A stretch of DNA of 64,000 nucleotides, from contig NZ_CP118574.1 in the NCBI RefSeq assembly GCF_028898845.1, positions 1,302,001 to 1,366,000 on the forward strand. Reading direction: 5' to 3'. Made by a program: the position numbers and the translations under genes. The notes beneath the pieces were generated by a model. It did not search any database and was not told the origin of the DNA. It worked only from the letters and a program-made list of their open reading frames with translations. The DNA is from Streptomyces sp. WZ-12 (lineage in GTDB: Bacteria > Actinomycetota > Actinomycetes > Streptomycetales > Streptomycetaceae). Below, one piece after another: positions 9,407-18,838 of the stretch (the stretch's first letter is position 1; every line of letters begins with the position of its first letter).

Positions 9407-9444
9407 CGGCCCGCGCGGCGCCGCCGCGCACCCCCGATCGCCTT

Positions 9445-9476
9445 GAGGCCGGGACGGCAACCGCCGTCCCGGCCTC
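9445..9476 (+). terminator. Hairpin terminator
   Basis: A perfect 14-bp stem (GAGGCCGGGACGGC / GCCGTCCCGGCCTC) with an AACC loop lies 38 bases after the stop at 9406. There is no U-tract, as is common in Streptomyces. Confidence 0.75.
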
Positions 9477-9786
9477 GTGTCGTGCGCCGTTCCGCCGTGC
9501 GCCGTTCCGTGGCGCCCGACAACCCCCGCCCCGCGCCGGGCAACCGTGGCGCGACCTCCTGCGTCCCCTCCCCCAGAACACGATTGGTCATCTTCTGACT
9601 ACCCATAGCTGATCAATTGTCAATTTTTGATTGCTCAGCACGGAAAATTGATCATTTCCCTTTACATGCCCATGGCAGACATATCAGGGTCTGTGCGGGG
9701 CCGGACGGTCCCCGCGGTGCGCAACACCACCGCGTGTACGGGCGGTTGGCGCATTCCGCCGCCCACAGCGCAAAGGGAACGAATCT
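9477..9786 (+). promoter_or_regulatory. AT-rich leader and promoter region of the M4 protease
   Basis: The whole gene gap is 9407-9786. Positions 9590-9670 are strikingly AT-rich against the host background. They contain a perfect 9-bp inverted repeat, TGATCAATT at 9610-9618 and AATTGATCA at 9646-9654, 27 bases apart. It precedes the protease start at 9787 and is the likely promoter/operator. Confidence 0.5.
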
Positions 9787-11562
9787 GTGCGTAGACCCCA
9801 CATACGCAGCCGCCACCTGGCGATAGCCCTGGCCGTCACCACGGCCGCCACCCTCACCGCGGGCGCCGCCGTCGCGGCCCCCGCCACTCCCGCCGCCCCC
9901 TCGGCCACCGGCACCCCCTCACTCGTGGACGCGGCCCGCACCGCCGCCTACGCCCACTCCGCGACCACCGGCGTCGACAAGCAGGACACCCTCAAGGCCA
10001 CCGACACCCTGGTCGACCCCGACGGCCGCCAACACGTGCGGTTCGTCCGCGTCCACCGCGGCATGCCGGTGCTCGGCGGCGACCTGGTCATCCACCTCGG
10101 CGCCGACTCCGCCTACCAGGGCGTGACCCGGGCCGCCCGCCATCAGGTCGAACTCCCCTCCGCCGAACCGAAGTTGTCCGGCCGTCAGGCCGCCGCCAAG
10201 GCCGCCTCGGTGGCCCAGGGCACCGCCGGCGCGCCCCAACTCGTCGTCGACGCCCGCGGCGGCCGCACCGCGCTCGCCTACCAGGTGCAGGTCGATGACA
10301 GCCGCACCGCGGACGGCGGCGGCGCCCGCACCGTCGTCCTCGACGCCGACAGCGGCAAGGTCCTCAGCAACGTCCCGGTCAACGAGCCGTTCCTGTCGCC
10401 CTCCGTCCTGCACGAGCTCCGCAAGCGCGGCGAGCGCCCGAACCCCGGCGCCGCGGCGACCACCACCCCGGCCGCCCCCGGCAAGCCCGCGGCCGGCCGC
10501 TACCCGGCCCCGGCCACCGGCAGCGGCGCCGCGCTCTTCGTCGGCACGGTCCCGCTGTCCACCACCCAGACCGCCAAGAACGCCTTCGTGCTCAAGGACA
10601 CCACCCGCGGCAACACCGAGACCCGCGACGCCGGCGGCAAGGCGCTCGACGAGTTCAGCGCGGGCAAGCCCGTCACCAACGGCACCAACCGGTGGGGCAA
10701 CGGCACCACCGCCGACCGGACCACGGCCGCGGTCGACGCCCAGTACGGCATCACCAGCACCCTGGACTTCTACAAGAAGACCTTCGGCCGCAAGGGCATC
10801 AAGAACGACGGCGCCGGCGCGCACGCCCTGGTCCACTACGGCGAGAAGGTCGGCAACGCCTTCTGGTCCCCGGACTGCGGCTGCATGCTCTACGGCGACG
10901 GCGACGGCGAGTTGTTCAGCAAGCCGCTGGTCGTCCTGGACGTCACCGGCCACGAGTTGACCCACGGCGTGGTCAACGCCACCGCGAACCTCCAGCCCAC
11001 CCGCGTCGATGCCGAGGGCCACCAGTTCGGCGAGCCGGGCGCGCTCAACGAGTCGCTCGCCGACATCTTCGGCACCGCGGTCGAGTTCGCCACGAACAAC
11101 CCCAACAACCCGCCGAACTACCTGATGGGCGAGAAGCTGGGCCTGGCCCAGAAGTTCCTGCGCCGCCTGGACAAGCCGTCGCTGGACAAGCTCGAAGGCA
11201 CCGTCGACTACTGGTCGAAGGACACCTACGACACCGAGGTGCACGCCGGCTCCGGCGTCTCCTCGCACGCCTTCTACCTGCTGGCCGAGGGCAGCGGCAA
11301 GAAGACCATCGGCAAGGTCGCCTACGACTCCCCCACCTACGACGGCGCCAAGGTCACCGGCATCGGCCGGGACAAGGCGACGGCGATCTTCTACCGGGCG
11401 CTCACCCGCTACATGGTCTCCACGACCGACTTCCACGGCGCCCGGACCGCCACCCTCCAGGCCGCCAAGGACCTCTACGGCGCGGGCAGCACCGCGTACA
11501 AGACGGTCGACCGTGCCTGGGCCGCCGTCAACGTCACCGCCGCCAACACCCCCAAGCGGTGA
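9787..11562 (+). CDS. Secreted M4 (thermolysin-family) metalloprotease
   Basis: A 591-aa preproprotein. The signal peptide (RRPHIRSRHLAIAL... ending AAVAAPA, about residues 1-34) is followed by an FTP/PepSY-type propeptide and the peptidase domain from about residue 230. The zinc site is HELTH (389-393) with Glu422 in NESLADIFG; the second catalytic histidine is His494 in GVSSHAFYLL. It is a secreted neutral protease for extracellular protein digestion. GTG 9787 follows AAAGGGAAC. A GC hairpin follows the gene. Confidence 0.93.
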   Translation: MRRPHIRSRHLAIALAVTTAATLTAGAAVAAPATPAAPSATGTPSLVDAARTAAYAHSATTGVDKQDTLKATDTLVDPDGRQHVRFVRVHRGMPVLGGDLVIHLGADSAYQGVTRAARHQVELPSAEPKLSGRQAAAKAASVAQGTAGAPQLVVDARGGRTALAYQVQVDDSRTADGGGARTVVLDADSGKVLSNVPVNEPFLSPSVLHELRKRGERPNPGAAATTTPAAPGKPAAGRYPAPATGSGAALFVGTVPLSTTQTAKNAFVLKDTTRGNTETRDAGGKALDEFSAGKPVTNGTNRWGNGTTADRTTAAVDAQYGITSTLDFYKKTFGRKGIKNDGAGAHALVHYGEKVGNAFWSPDCGCMLYGDGDGELFSKPLVVLDVTGHELTHGVVNATANLQPTRVDAEGHQFGEPGALNESLADIFGTAVEFATNNPNNPPNYLMGEKLGLAQKFLRRLDKPSLDKLEGTVDYWSKDTYDTEVHAGSGVSSHAFYLLAEGSGKKTIGKVAYDSPTYDGAKVTGIGRDKATAIFYRALTRYMVSTTDFHGARTATLQAAKDLYGAGSTAYKTVDRAWAAVNVTAANTPKR

Positions 11563-11580
11563 CCCGACGCTGAGCCGACC

Positions 11581-11619
11581 GGACCGGTGTCCCCGCCACG
11601 CGCGGGGCCGCCCCGGTCC
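11581..11619 (+). terminator. Nested GC hairpin after the protease
   Basis: The outer stem GGACCGG (11581-11587) / CCGGTCC (11613-11619) encloses CCCCGC / GCGGGG. It begins 18 bases after the protease stop. Confidence 0.6.
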
Positions 11620-11650
11620 GACCCGGCCGGGGCGCGGGTACGTTGACGTC

Positions 11651-12928
11651 ATGACCCTGCGCACCGGCCGGGGCCGCCGGCCCGGCAGCTCCGCCGCGGC
11701 GGCCGTCTTCGCGATCGGCATGGCGGGGACGACCCTGCCCACCCCGCTCTACGGGCTCTACCGCCAACAGCTCGGCTTCTCCGAGCTGATGGTGACCGTG
11801 GTCTTCGCCACCTACGCCCTCGGCGTGATCGCCGTGCTCTTCGGCGCCGGCAACCTCTCCGACACCACCGGCCGGCGCCCGGTGCTATACGCCGCGCTGG
11901 GCCTGTCGGCGGCGAGCGCCCTGTGCTTCCTCTTCGAGGGCGGGCTGCCGCTGCTGCTGCTCGGCCGGGTGCTGTCCGGCTTCGCCGCCGGGCTGTTCAG
12001 CGGCGCCGCCACCGCCGCCGTCCTCGAACTGGCCCGCCCCGGCCGGGAGTCCGCGGCCGGCTTCGCCGCCACCGCCGCCAACATGGGCGGCCTGGGCTGC
12101 GGCCCGCTGCTGTCCGGGCTGCTCGCCCAGTACGCGCCCCGGCCACTGGCCCTGCCCTTCCTCGCCCACCTGCTCCTGCTGGCCGTCGCCACCGTGGTGA
12201 CCCGGCTGCTTCCGGAGACCGTCGCGCACCCGCACCGGCCCCGCTCGCTGCGCCCCCAGGGGCTGGTGGTGCCGCCGGAGGTCCGCGGGGTGTTCGCGCC
12301 GGCCGCGGTCGCCGCGTTCGCCGGCTTCGCCCTGCTGGGGCTGTTCACCGCGATCGCCCCCAGCTTCGTCGCGCAGACCCTCGACGAGCACAACCTCGCG
12401 GTCTCCGGGACGGTCGTCTGCACGGTCTTCGTCGGCTCCACCCTCGGCCAGTCGCTGACCGGCCGGATCGGCACCCGCGCCGCACTCCCGGCCGGCTGCC
12501 TGGTGCTGGTGCTGGGACTGATCCTGGTCGGCACCTCGCTCGCGCTGGCCTCGCTGCCCGTACTGGTCGTCGGCGCGCTGTGCGGCGGCACCGGGCAGGG
12601 CCTGGCCTTCCGCGCCGGGCTCACCGCGGTGAGCGCCGCCGCCCCTCCGGAACACCGCGGCGGTACCCTCTCCGCCTTCTTCCTCGTCGCCTACCTCGGC
12701 ATCTCCCTGCCGGTGGTGGGCATCGGCGCGCTCTCCCTCCAACTGGGGCTGCGCGGCGCCGGGTTGACCTTCGCGGGCTGCGTCATCGCGGTGGTGGTCG
12801 CGGTCGGCGGCTACGTCCTGCGGCGCCCGCTGCCCGCCGCACCCCGGCCCGCGCCGCCCGCCCGCGCCGCGACTGGCTCACGGAGATCCGGGCAGGGCTC
12901 CAACGACGGCCCGCCGCCGTCGAGTTGA
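11651..12928 (+). CDS. MFS transporter (DHA1-type drug/metabolite exporter)
   Basis: About 425 aa, nearly all hydrophobic, with about 12 membrane helices. The MFS signature loop between helices 2 and 3 is GAGNLSDTTGRRPVL, and the N-terminus has the PTPLYGLYR motif seen in exporters of this type. It acts in the cytoplasmic membrane; the substrate is unknown. ATG 11651 is chosen because the upstream extension is not MFS-like. The next gene starts 139 bases later. Confidence 0.85.
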   Translation: MTLRTGRGRRPGSSAAAAVFAIGMAGTTLPTPLYGLYRQQLGFSELMVTVVFATYALGVIAVLFGAGNLSDTTGRRPVLYAALGLSAASALCFLFEGGLPLLLLGRVLSGFAAGLFSGAATAAVLELARPGRESAAGFAATAANMGGLGCGPLLSGLLAQYAPRPLALPFLAHLLLLAVATVVTRLLPETVAHPHRPRSLRPQGLVVPPEVRGVFAPAAVAAFAGFALLGLFTAIAPSFVAQTLDEHNLAVSGTVVCTVFVGSTLGQSLTGRIGTRAALPAGCLVLVLGLILVGTSLALASLPVLVVGALCGGTGQGLAFRAGLTAVSAAAPPEHRGGTLSAFFLVAYLGISLPVVGIGALSLQLGLRGAGLTFAGCVIAVVVAVGGYVLRRPLPAAPRPAPPARAATGSRRSGQGSNDGPPPSS

Positions 12929-13066
12929 CCCGTCCGGAAGGAGGACCGCCCGTCCGCCGGCCGGCCCGGCGGTGCCGATCCGGTGTCCGCGCAGCACACC
13001 GGTACAGGGCCCGCGCGCACCGAGCCCCGTGCCGGTACCTCGGCACACCGCCTCCCAGGAGCCCCC

Positions 13067-14470
13067 ATGCCCGACCACCAACTCACCGTCCAGAAAACCG
13101 ATTTCACCCCACTCTCCGGCTGCGACCTGCTCGTCCGGGACGCCCGCCTGCTGGTCGTCGACGGCGACACCGAGATCCCCGGCGGCTGGATCGCCCTGCG
13201 GAACGGCCGCGTCGCCGCGTACGGCCACGCCGGCACCGAGCCGGAGCGGGCCGCCCGCACGCTCCGTGCCACCGGCCGCCTGGTCACCCCCGGCCTGATC
13301 AACACCCATCACCACCTCTACCAGAACCTCACCCGCGCCTACGCCCCCGCCGTCAACGGCACCCTCTTCACCTGGCTCACCACCCTCTACCCCCTGTGGG
13401 CGGCGCTCGACGAGGAGGCTGTCCACCTCTCCGCCTACGTCGGCATCGCCGAGCTGCTCATGGGCGGCTGCACCACCTCGATGGACCACCACTACGTCCA
13501 CCCGCGGCCCCGCCTGATCGACGCCCAGATCCGCACCGCCGCCGACCTCGGCTTCCGCTTCCACGCCACCCGGGGCTCGATGACCCGCTCGACGGAGGAC
13601 GGCGGCCTGCCGCCCCGCTCCGTCACCCAGACCGCCGACGAGGTGCTGGCGGACAGCGAACGCCTGGTCCGCACCCACCACGACCCGGGCCCGGGCGCAC
13701 TGACCCGGGTCGCGCTGGCGCCCTGCTCGCCGTTCTCGGTGACCCGCGAACTGATGGCCGCCACCGCCGAGTTGGCCGAGCGCCTGGACGTCCGGCTGCA
13801 CACCCACCTCGCCGAGGACCCGGACGAGGACGCGTACTGCCTGGAGACCTACGACTGCCGGCCGGTCGAGTACTTCGAGTCCGTCGGCTGGATGACCGAC
13901 CGCACCTGGGTCGCGCACTGCATCCACCCCAACGGGGCCGAACGCGCCCGGCTGGCCGCGGCGGGCGTCGGGGTGGCGCACTGCCCCAGCTCCAACATGC
14001 TGATCGCGGGCGGCACCGCGGCGGTCCAGGAGATGCGCGCCCTCGGCATGCCGGTCGGGCTCGGCTGCGACGGCTCCGCCTCCACCGACCACGCCTCGCT
14101 GTGGCTGGAGGCCCGCGGCGCCCTGCTGCTCGGCCGGTACCGCGGCGGCCCGGCGGCGATGACCGCCCGGGACGCGCTGGACATCGCCACCCGCGGCTCG
14201 GCCCGCTGCCTGGGCCGGGCCGACGAGCTGGGCCACCTGCGCCCGGGCGCCTGCGGCGACCTCGTCGTCTGGGACACCCCGCAGGTGGCGCTGGCCGGGG
14301 CGCTCACCGACCCGGTCGAGGCGTGGCTGCGCTGCGCCCCGTCCCGCGCCTGGTCCACCGTCGTCGGCGGCCGGGTCCTCGTCGACAGCGGTGAGCTTCA
14401 ACTACCCGGCCTGGTGGAGAAGTTGAGGGAGCACGCCCGGGTCGCCCGGCGGATCCAGGGCCTCGACTGA
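13067..14470 (+). CDS. 8-oxoguanine deaminase-like amidohydrolase
   Basis: A 467-aa metal-dependent amidohydrolase of the cytosine/8-oxoguanine deaminase branch. The zinc-binding HxH is in GLINTHHHLYQNL near residue 83; later ligands are in LHTHLAEDPDED and the metal Asp in GLGCDGSASTDH. Such enzymes hydrolyse an aminated purine or related ring (8-oxoguanine to urate). ATG 13067 follows CCAGGAG. The MFS gene upstream on the same strand may be its partner. Exact substrate is inferred from family resemblance. Confidence 0.82.
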   Translation: MPDHQLTVQKTDFTPLSGCDLLVRDARLLVVDGDTEIPGGWIALRNGRVAAYGHAGTEPERAARTLRATGRLVTPGLINTHHHLYQNLTRAYAPAVNGTLFTWLTTLYPLWAALDEEAVHLSAYVGIAELLMGGCTTSMDHHYVHPRPRLIDAQIRTAADLGFRFHATRGSMTRSTEDGGLPPRSVTQTADEVLADSERLVRTHHDPGPGALTRVALAPCSPFSVTRELMAATAELAERLDVRLHTHLAEDPDEDAYCLETYDCRPVEYFESVGWMTDRTWVAHCIHPNGAERARLAAAGVGVAHCPSSNMLIAGGTAAVQEMRALGMPVGLGCDGSASTDHASLWLEARGALLLGRYRGGPAAMTARDALDIATRGSARCLGRADELGHLRPGACGDLVVWDTPQVALAGALTDPVEAWLRCAPSRAWSTVVGGRVLVDSGELQLPGLVEKLREHARVARRIQGLD

Positions 14471-14516
14471 GCACCCGTCACACCTTCACCGACGCTCCCT
14501 CGACCCGAATTGACGC

Positions 14517-15578
14517 TCACTCACCCCGGGCCGCACGCAGTCGGGCGGCCTCGCGGGGGGAGTTGGCGTTGGGCCTTCCGGCGCGCGAGCCGGCCAGTTT
14601 CTCGGCGAGGTGCCGGCCGACCGTCGTGGGCGGGTGGAGCGGCGCGGCGCCGGCGGGGACGCAATGGGGCAGGCAACTGATCTCGGCGTCCCAGTTGCCG
14701 TCGTGGAAGAACGCGGCGGAGCGCCGGCGCACCACCCGCCCTCCGGCATCGTTCGGCGGCAGCACCCGGTGCAGGGTGGACAACCACCGGTCGTTGGTCC
14801 AACGGGCCAGCAGATCACCGAGGTTGACCAGCAGGCACCCCGGCTCGGGCAGCACGTCGTGCCAGCGCCCAGCGGTGTCCAGGATCTGGAGTCCGGGGAC
14901 CCGGTCGGCCCACAGCACGGTGACGATGCCGTAGTCGGTGTGGGCACCCATTCCCATCTGGTCACGGTCGACGACGAGTGCGCGCTCGGGGAGCTGGTAG
15001 TTGTTCATCCGGAGCACGTCGAGGGAGTGGTCGGTGAACGGCGCGAAGTGGTCCGTCGCCAGCCCCAGGGCGTGCGCGAAGATCCCGGTCAGCCGCCTGG
15101 CGAGCCCGCCGGCCTGGGTGCACCACTCCTCCACCGCGGCCCGGAATCCCGGAAGTTGGGGCCAGATGTTGGCCGGATAGTGCGCCTCGGGCAGGTCGAG
15201 CCCGGGGAACGCGGCGGCCTCCGCCCCGACGTTGAACGCCTCGAAGAGGTCCTGGGCCGCCGCGGGGACGCCCAGGCTCAGGCTGAGCTGCTCGGTGCGC
15301 GGCGGGGTGTAGCCGCGGTTGACGTCCGGCGACGGGGCGCGCAGCGCCTTCTTCGCCGCCATCGGGAGACCGAAGAACGCGTCCAGCGCCGCCGCGAACG
15401 TCTGCGCCGCGTCGTCGGGGATGCCGTGCCCCCTGATCTGCATGAATCCGACGGTGCGCGCCGCCCGATCGGCCTCCGCGGCGATGCCGGCCCGGCCGGC
15501 GGCGGACCCGTCGGCCCAGGCGGAGATGTCGATGACGGGTACGTCGAGTACGCCGTTGACGGCCGTGGCCCTGCCCAT
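14517..15578 (-). CDS. 2-oxoglutarate/Fe(II) dioxygenase, isopenicillin N synthase family
   Basis: A 353-aa double-stranded beta-helix oxygenase. The N-terminal DIOX_N domain (VPVIDISAW, GFMQIRGHGIP) is followed by the iron ligands HTD in MGMGAHTDYGIVTVL and a distal His in STLHRVLPP, then the 2OG-binding Arg in RRRSAAFFHD. ATG 15578 follows GGAAGGAAGG. It is convergent with the deaminase gene and stands alone; substrate unknown. Confidence 0.88.
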   Translation of the reverse strand: MGRATAVNGVLDVPVIDISAWADGSAAGRAGIAAEADRAARTVGFMQIRGHGIPDDAAQTFAAALDAFFGLPMAAKKALRAPSPDVNRGYTPPRTEQLSLSLGVPAAAQDLFEAFNVGAEAAAFPGLDLPEAHYPANIWPQLPGFRAAVEEWCTQAGGLARRLTGIFAHALGLATDHFAPFTDHSLDVLRMNNYQLPERALVVDRDQMGMGAHTDYGIVTVLWADRVPGLQILDTAGRWHDVLPEPGCLLVNLGDLLARWTNDRWLSTLHRVLPPNDAGGRVVRRRSAAFFHDGNWDAEISCLPHCVPAGAAPLHPPTTVGRHLAEKLAGSRAGRPNANSPREAARLRAARGE

Positions 15579-15776
15579 CGCGTGCCTTCCTTCCGTCGCG
15601 CCGCTGCCGGCTGCGCGGCGCCCGACCCGGTCCCGCGCGGCGCCCACCCACCCCTATCCGCTTCAACAGTTTGATGAACGCCCTGTTAACGTTCCAGAGA
15701 GGAACGAGCCGAAATCAGCCGCCCGTTGACCGAGGCCCGCAGCCCGACTCCCCCGTATGCGGCAACAGTGCGCCGA

Positions 15777-16457
15777 CTACCGGACGTCGGACGTCCTACC
15801 CTCCCCGCGTGACGCGTTCCCCACCGGCGCCCGCCAGTCCGGCGCCCGCCCCAACATCGCGAGGATCCGGTCCAGCGCCCCGGCTTCCCCGCTCACCGGC
15901 AGGCCGGGCCGGAAGGCGGCCCCGTCGGCGAGCCGGTTCTCGGCGTCCGGCACGGCGCGGGCGAGCGGCAGGGCCGCGCCGAGGAGTTCGGGGTCAGGGT
16001 CGTAGGGCAGCTCCAGGGTGCGCGCCAGATCCCACCCGTGGACGACGTGGTCGATCAAATGGAAGCCGATCGCCCGCACGGCCGGAAAGGTCTGCTCACC
16101 GGTGAACTCCGGGAGTGTGCAGGGGCGTTCGGGGTCGTCCAGCGCCGCGAACGCCGCGATGACGTCCTCCGCCGCGCGCCGGTACTCGCCCGCCGCCACC
16201 GCGACGTCCTCACCGGGCAGCCGGACCGCCCAGTGCTTCAGCTCCCGCCCGCTCCCCCGCGCCGCGGCGGCGAACCCCCGGTGCTGGGCCGTCAGATGAC
16301 CGAGCAACGCCGCCAGGTCCCACCCCGCGCACGGCGTCGGCCGGGACAGGTCCCCCGGGGCCAACCGATCCACCAGCGCCACACTGTCGCGCACCGCCCG
16401 GGCGCTGAGCCCCCGCAGGCGGTCCAGTTCCGCGTCCCGTTCGCTATTCATATGCAT
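15777..16457 (-). CDS. DinB/mycothiol-dependent maleylpyruvate isomerase-family protein
   Basis: A 226-aa four-helix metal-binding protein of the TIGR03086 type. Visible features are TPCAGWDLAALLGHLTAQHRGF near residues 41-62 (first His ligand) and FHLIDHVVHGWDLAR near residue 137 (two further His). Relatives are mycothiol-dependent transferases or isomerases. It is divergent from a MarR regulator over a 52-bp gap, which suggests regulation by that protein, perhaps under thiol or xenobiotic stress (inference). Confidence 0.82.
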   Translation of the reverse strand: MHMNSERDAELDRLRGLSARAVRDSVALVDRLAPGDLSRPTPCAGWDLAALLGHLTAQHRGFAAAARGSGRELKHWAVRLPGEDVAVAAGEYRRAAEDVIAAFAALDDPERPCTLPEFTGEQTFPAVRAIGFHLIDHVVHGWDLARTLELPYDPDPELLGAALPLARAVPDAENRLADGAAFRPGLPVSGEAGALDRILAMLGRAPDWRAPVGNASRGEGRTSDVR

Positions 16458-16509
16458 GCGCTTACGATGCGCGCGAGCACATCATCTGTCAAGGGGTATT
16501 TTCCTGTGC

Positions 16510-17004
16510 ATGCCCGAGCACACCGACCCCGCGGACACCCCGACCACCGGACGGGCCGGCGCCCGCCCCGATCTGGCCGCGATGCTCGTCCCGTTGAGCC
16601 GCGCCCTGGTGGACGCCGAGCGTCCGGTGCTGGACGCGCACGGCCTGACCATGTGGGCCTACTCGGTGTTGCTGCGCCTCGACGCGACCCCGATCCGCAC
16701 CCAGGCCGCCCTCGCCGAGGCCATCCGGGCCGACAAGACCCGGATCATCCCGGTCCTGGACGACCTGGAATCCCGCGGCCTGATCCGCCGCCGCCCCGAC
16801 CCCGCCGACCGTCGGGTCCGACTCGTCTCCCTCACCCCCGAGGGGCGCCGCCTACGAGACGCCGTCCAGGCCGACATCCAACGCGGCGAGGAACGCCTGC
16901 TCGCCGGCCTCCCGGCGGCCGACCGGAAGGGCTTCGTCCGCGGCCTGTTGGCGCTGCACGCGCTCCCCGAAATCCCCCCGCACCAGCCGTCGTCCGACGC
17001 CTGA
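16510..17004 (+). CDS. MarR-family transcriptional regulator
   Basis: A 164-aa winged-helix regulator: TMWAYSVLLRLDATPIRTQA, then the recognition region ALAEAIRADKTRIIPVLDDL and the wing RRRPDPADRRVRLVSLT. ATG 16510 (MPEHTDP) is preferred to an earlier in-frame start inside the divergent promoter. It likely represses itself and the divergent DinB-family gene. Confidence 0.87.
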   Translation: MPEHTDPADTPTTGRAGARPDLAAMLVPLSRALVDAERPVLDAHGLTMWAYSVLLRLDATPIRTQAALAEAIRADKTRIIPVLDDLESRGLIRRRPDPADRRVRLVSLTPEGRRLRDAVQADIQRGEERLLAGLPAADRKGFVRGLLALHALPEIPPHQPSSDA

Positions 17005-17036
17005 GCGCGCGGCCGGCGATCCGGCGCCCCAGACGA

Positions 17037-17082
17037 CGGATGCCGGCCGGGCCACCCGCAGGTGGTTCCCGACCGGCATCCG
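17037..17082. terminator. Bidirectional hairpin terminator
   Basis: A long stem, CGGATGCCGG (17037-17046) with CCGGCATCCG (17073-17082), contains an inner CCACC/GGTGG stem. It lies between the convergent MarR and small secreted protein genes. Confidence 0.75.
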
Positions 17083-17123
17083 CTGTTGCTGTGTCCGATG
17101 ACGTCGCGCAGGAGCTATGCCGC

Positions 17124-17342
17124 TCACTTCAGGCCGTGGTGCCCCTTGCCGTGCTCGAAGCCGCCCTTGTGGGCACCCTCGTGGAAGACCGGGTTGCCAT
17201 CGATGACGGCCGCGTCAAACGAGTATCCGGCGAACCAGCCCTTGTGATGGTGGTGCTTCCCACCGGCGAGGGCGGCACTCGCCCCACCCAGGACGATGGT
17301 GGCGGCCAGGGCGCTGGCTGCGATCGCGGCGCGGATGCGCAT
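17124..17342 (-). CDS. Small secreted histidine-rich protein
   Basis: 72 aa with a clear signal peptide (IAASALAATIVLGGASAALA, about residues 6-26) and a mature part of about 46 residues rich in His, Gly and Lys (GGKHHHHKG, HGKGHHG). A good GAGGAG site precedes ATG. The histidine clusters could bind metal; function is unknown. A second protein of the same style lies at 31555-31860. Confidence 0.7.
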   Translation of the reverse strand: MRIRAAIAASALAATIVLGGASAALAGGKHHHHKGWFAGYSFDAAVIDGNPVFHEGAHKGGFEHGKGHHGLK

Positions 17343-17491
17343 GTCTGCTCCTCAGGAGTAACGAGGGGGGATATCGACCTTTTCAGGAATCACCCTGGCG
17401 AAAGCCGTTAAAACCTGCATTGCCACCAATCGCGTGAGCCGCCCCCGAGACCACCGCACCCCACCCCCGTCCGCACCGAACCTTCGCTCCG

Positions 17492-18838
17492 TCACCTCTC
17501 CTCGGATGGCGCGGAGTTGAGGGTCGGCGCGGGGGTCTCCGGGGCGCGCCCCGGAGGCAAGGACGACGCCGGTCGCAACCCGAGCGTCACCAGAATGACC
17601 GCAACGGCCAGGAATGCGGCGAGCACCGCGAAGCCGGTCAGGCTGCTCCCGGTGAGGTCGGTGAGCCAGCCCACCAGGTACGGGCCGGCGAAGCCGCCGA
17701 GGTTGCCGAGCGCGTTGATCAGGCCCATCGCCACCGCCACCACCTCGAAGCGGAGGAGTTGGCCGGGGATCGCCCAGAAGGGGCCGTAGGGCGCGTAGAC
17801 CGCGGCGGCGGTGAGGCAGAGCAGCACCATGCGCGGCAGCGCACCGTGCACCGCCTGCCCCAGGAGGAGGGTGACGATGCCCACGACCAGGGGCAGGGCG
17901 ACCGCCTGCCGCCGGCGGCCGGTGCGGTCGGACCAGGCCGCGTTGGCGATCATCACGGCCAGGGCGACGGCGAAGGGGATCGCGGTCAGCAGCCCGACCT
18001 CGGTGGCCGAGCCGTCGTGGGTGAGCTCCTTGATGACGGCCGGCAGCCACAGGCTGAAGCCGTAGAAGCCGGTGATCCAGAAGAAGTAGACGCCGATCAG
18101 GACCAGCACGGAGCGCTGGCGGACCGCGCCGAGGTAAGAGCCGCCGCCCGCAGGGGGTTTGGCGGCCTCGTCGGCGGCGAGCGCGCGCTCCAGGTGGGTG
18201 GCCTCCGCGCGGGAGATCCAACGGGCCCGCGCGGGACGGTCGGCGACCGCGAACCACCAGACCACCGCCCACAGCAGCGGCGGCACCCCTTGCAGGACGA
18301 GCACCCAGCGCCAACTCGCGTGGTCCAGCATCCAGCCGGACAGCGGCGCCATCAGCACCGACGACAGCGGCAGGCAGGCCATCCACAGGGCGTTGGCGCG
18401 GGCCCGCTCGCGCAGCGGGAACCACGAGGCGAGGAGGATCAGCACGGCCGGCCAGACGCCGCCCTCGAAGAAGCCCAGCACGAACCGCGCGGCGTAGAAC
18501 TGGGCCCGGGTCTGCACCAGTCCGGAGAGCATCGCGGACAGGCCCCAGGCGACCATGAGGATCAGGACGGTCTTCCGGGCGCTCCACCGCTGGGCGAGCA
18601 CCGCCGCCGGGATCTGCAGGAAGACGTAGCCGACGAAGAAGATGCCGCCGGCCAGACCCTTGTCGGCGTTGGAGAGGTCCAGGTCGCCGTGCAGGTACGG
18701 GAGGACGACGGAGACGTTGTTCCGGTCCAGGTACGCCAGCATGTACATGAGGGCGGCGACCGGGATGACATAGACCCAGCGCTTGGCCGGGGGCGCGGCG
18801 CCGCCCGTGGCGTCGCCGGCCCGGGGAGCGTCGGTCAT
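17492..18838 (-). CDS. MFS transporter, anion:cation symporter-like (organic acid uptake)
   Basis: A 448-aa 12-helix transporter with the ACS-family start (RWVYVIPVAALMYMLAYLDR) and loop signature SARKTV. Relatives import tartrate, phthalate and sugar acids. It overlaps the PdxA-like gene upstream by ATGA, so it is the last gene of the acid-sugar operon and probably brings in that pathway's substrate. Confidence 0.85.
   Translation of the reverse strand: MTDAPRAGDATGGAAPPAKRWVYVIPVAALMYMLAYLDRNNVSVVLPYLHGDLDLSNADKGLAGGIFFVGYVFLQIPAAVLAQRWSARKTVLILMVAWGLSAMLSGLVQTRAQFYAARFVLGFFEGGVWPAVLILLASWFPLRERARANALWMACLPLSSVLMAPLSGWMLDHASWRWVLVLQGVPPLLWAVVWWFAVADRPARARWISRAEATHLERALAADEAAKPPAGGGSYLGAVRQRSVLVLIGVYFFWITGFYGFSLWLPAVIKELTHDGSATEVGLLTAIPFAVALAVMIANAAWSDRTGRRRQAVALPLVVGIVTLLLGQAVHGALPRMVLLCLTAAAVYAPYGPFWAIPGQLLRFEVVAVAMGLINALGNLGGFAGPYLVGWLTDLTGSSLTGFAVLAAFLAVAVILVTLGLRPASSLPPGRAPETPAPTLNSAPSEER

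Noticed and set aside
12878..14401. Long open frames opposite the amidohydrolase and MFS genes (for example 500-codon frames on the minus strand)
   Set aside because: Shadow frames caused by extreme third-position GC; their translations are Arg/Gly/Pro-rich with no domain, while the plus-strand genes show clear motifs.
15690..15706. CGTTCC-AGAGA-GGAACG inverted repeat upstream of the dioxygenase gene as an operator
   Set aside because: Only six-base arms, 110 bases from the start codon and no second copy seen; too weak to list as a feature.
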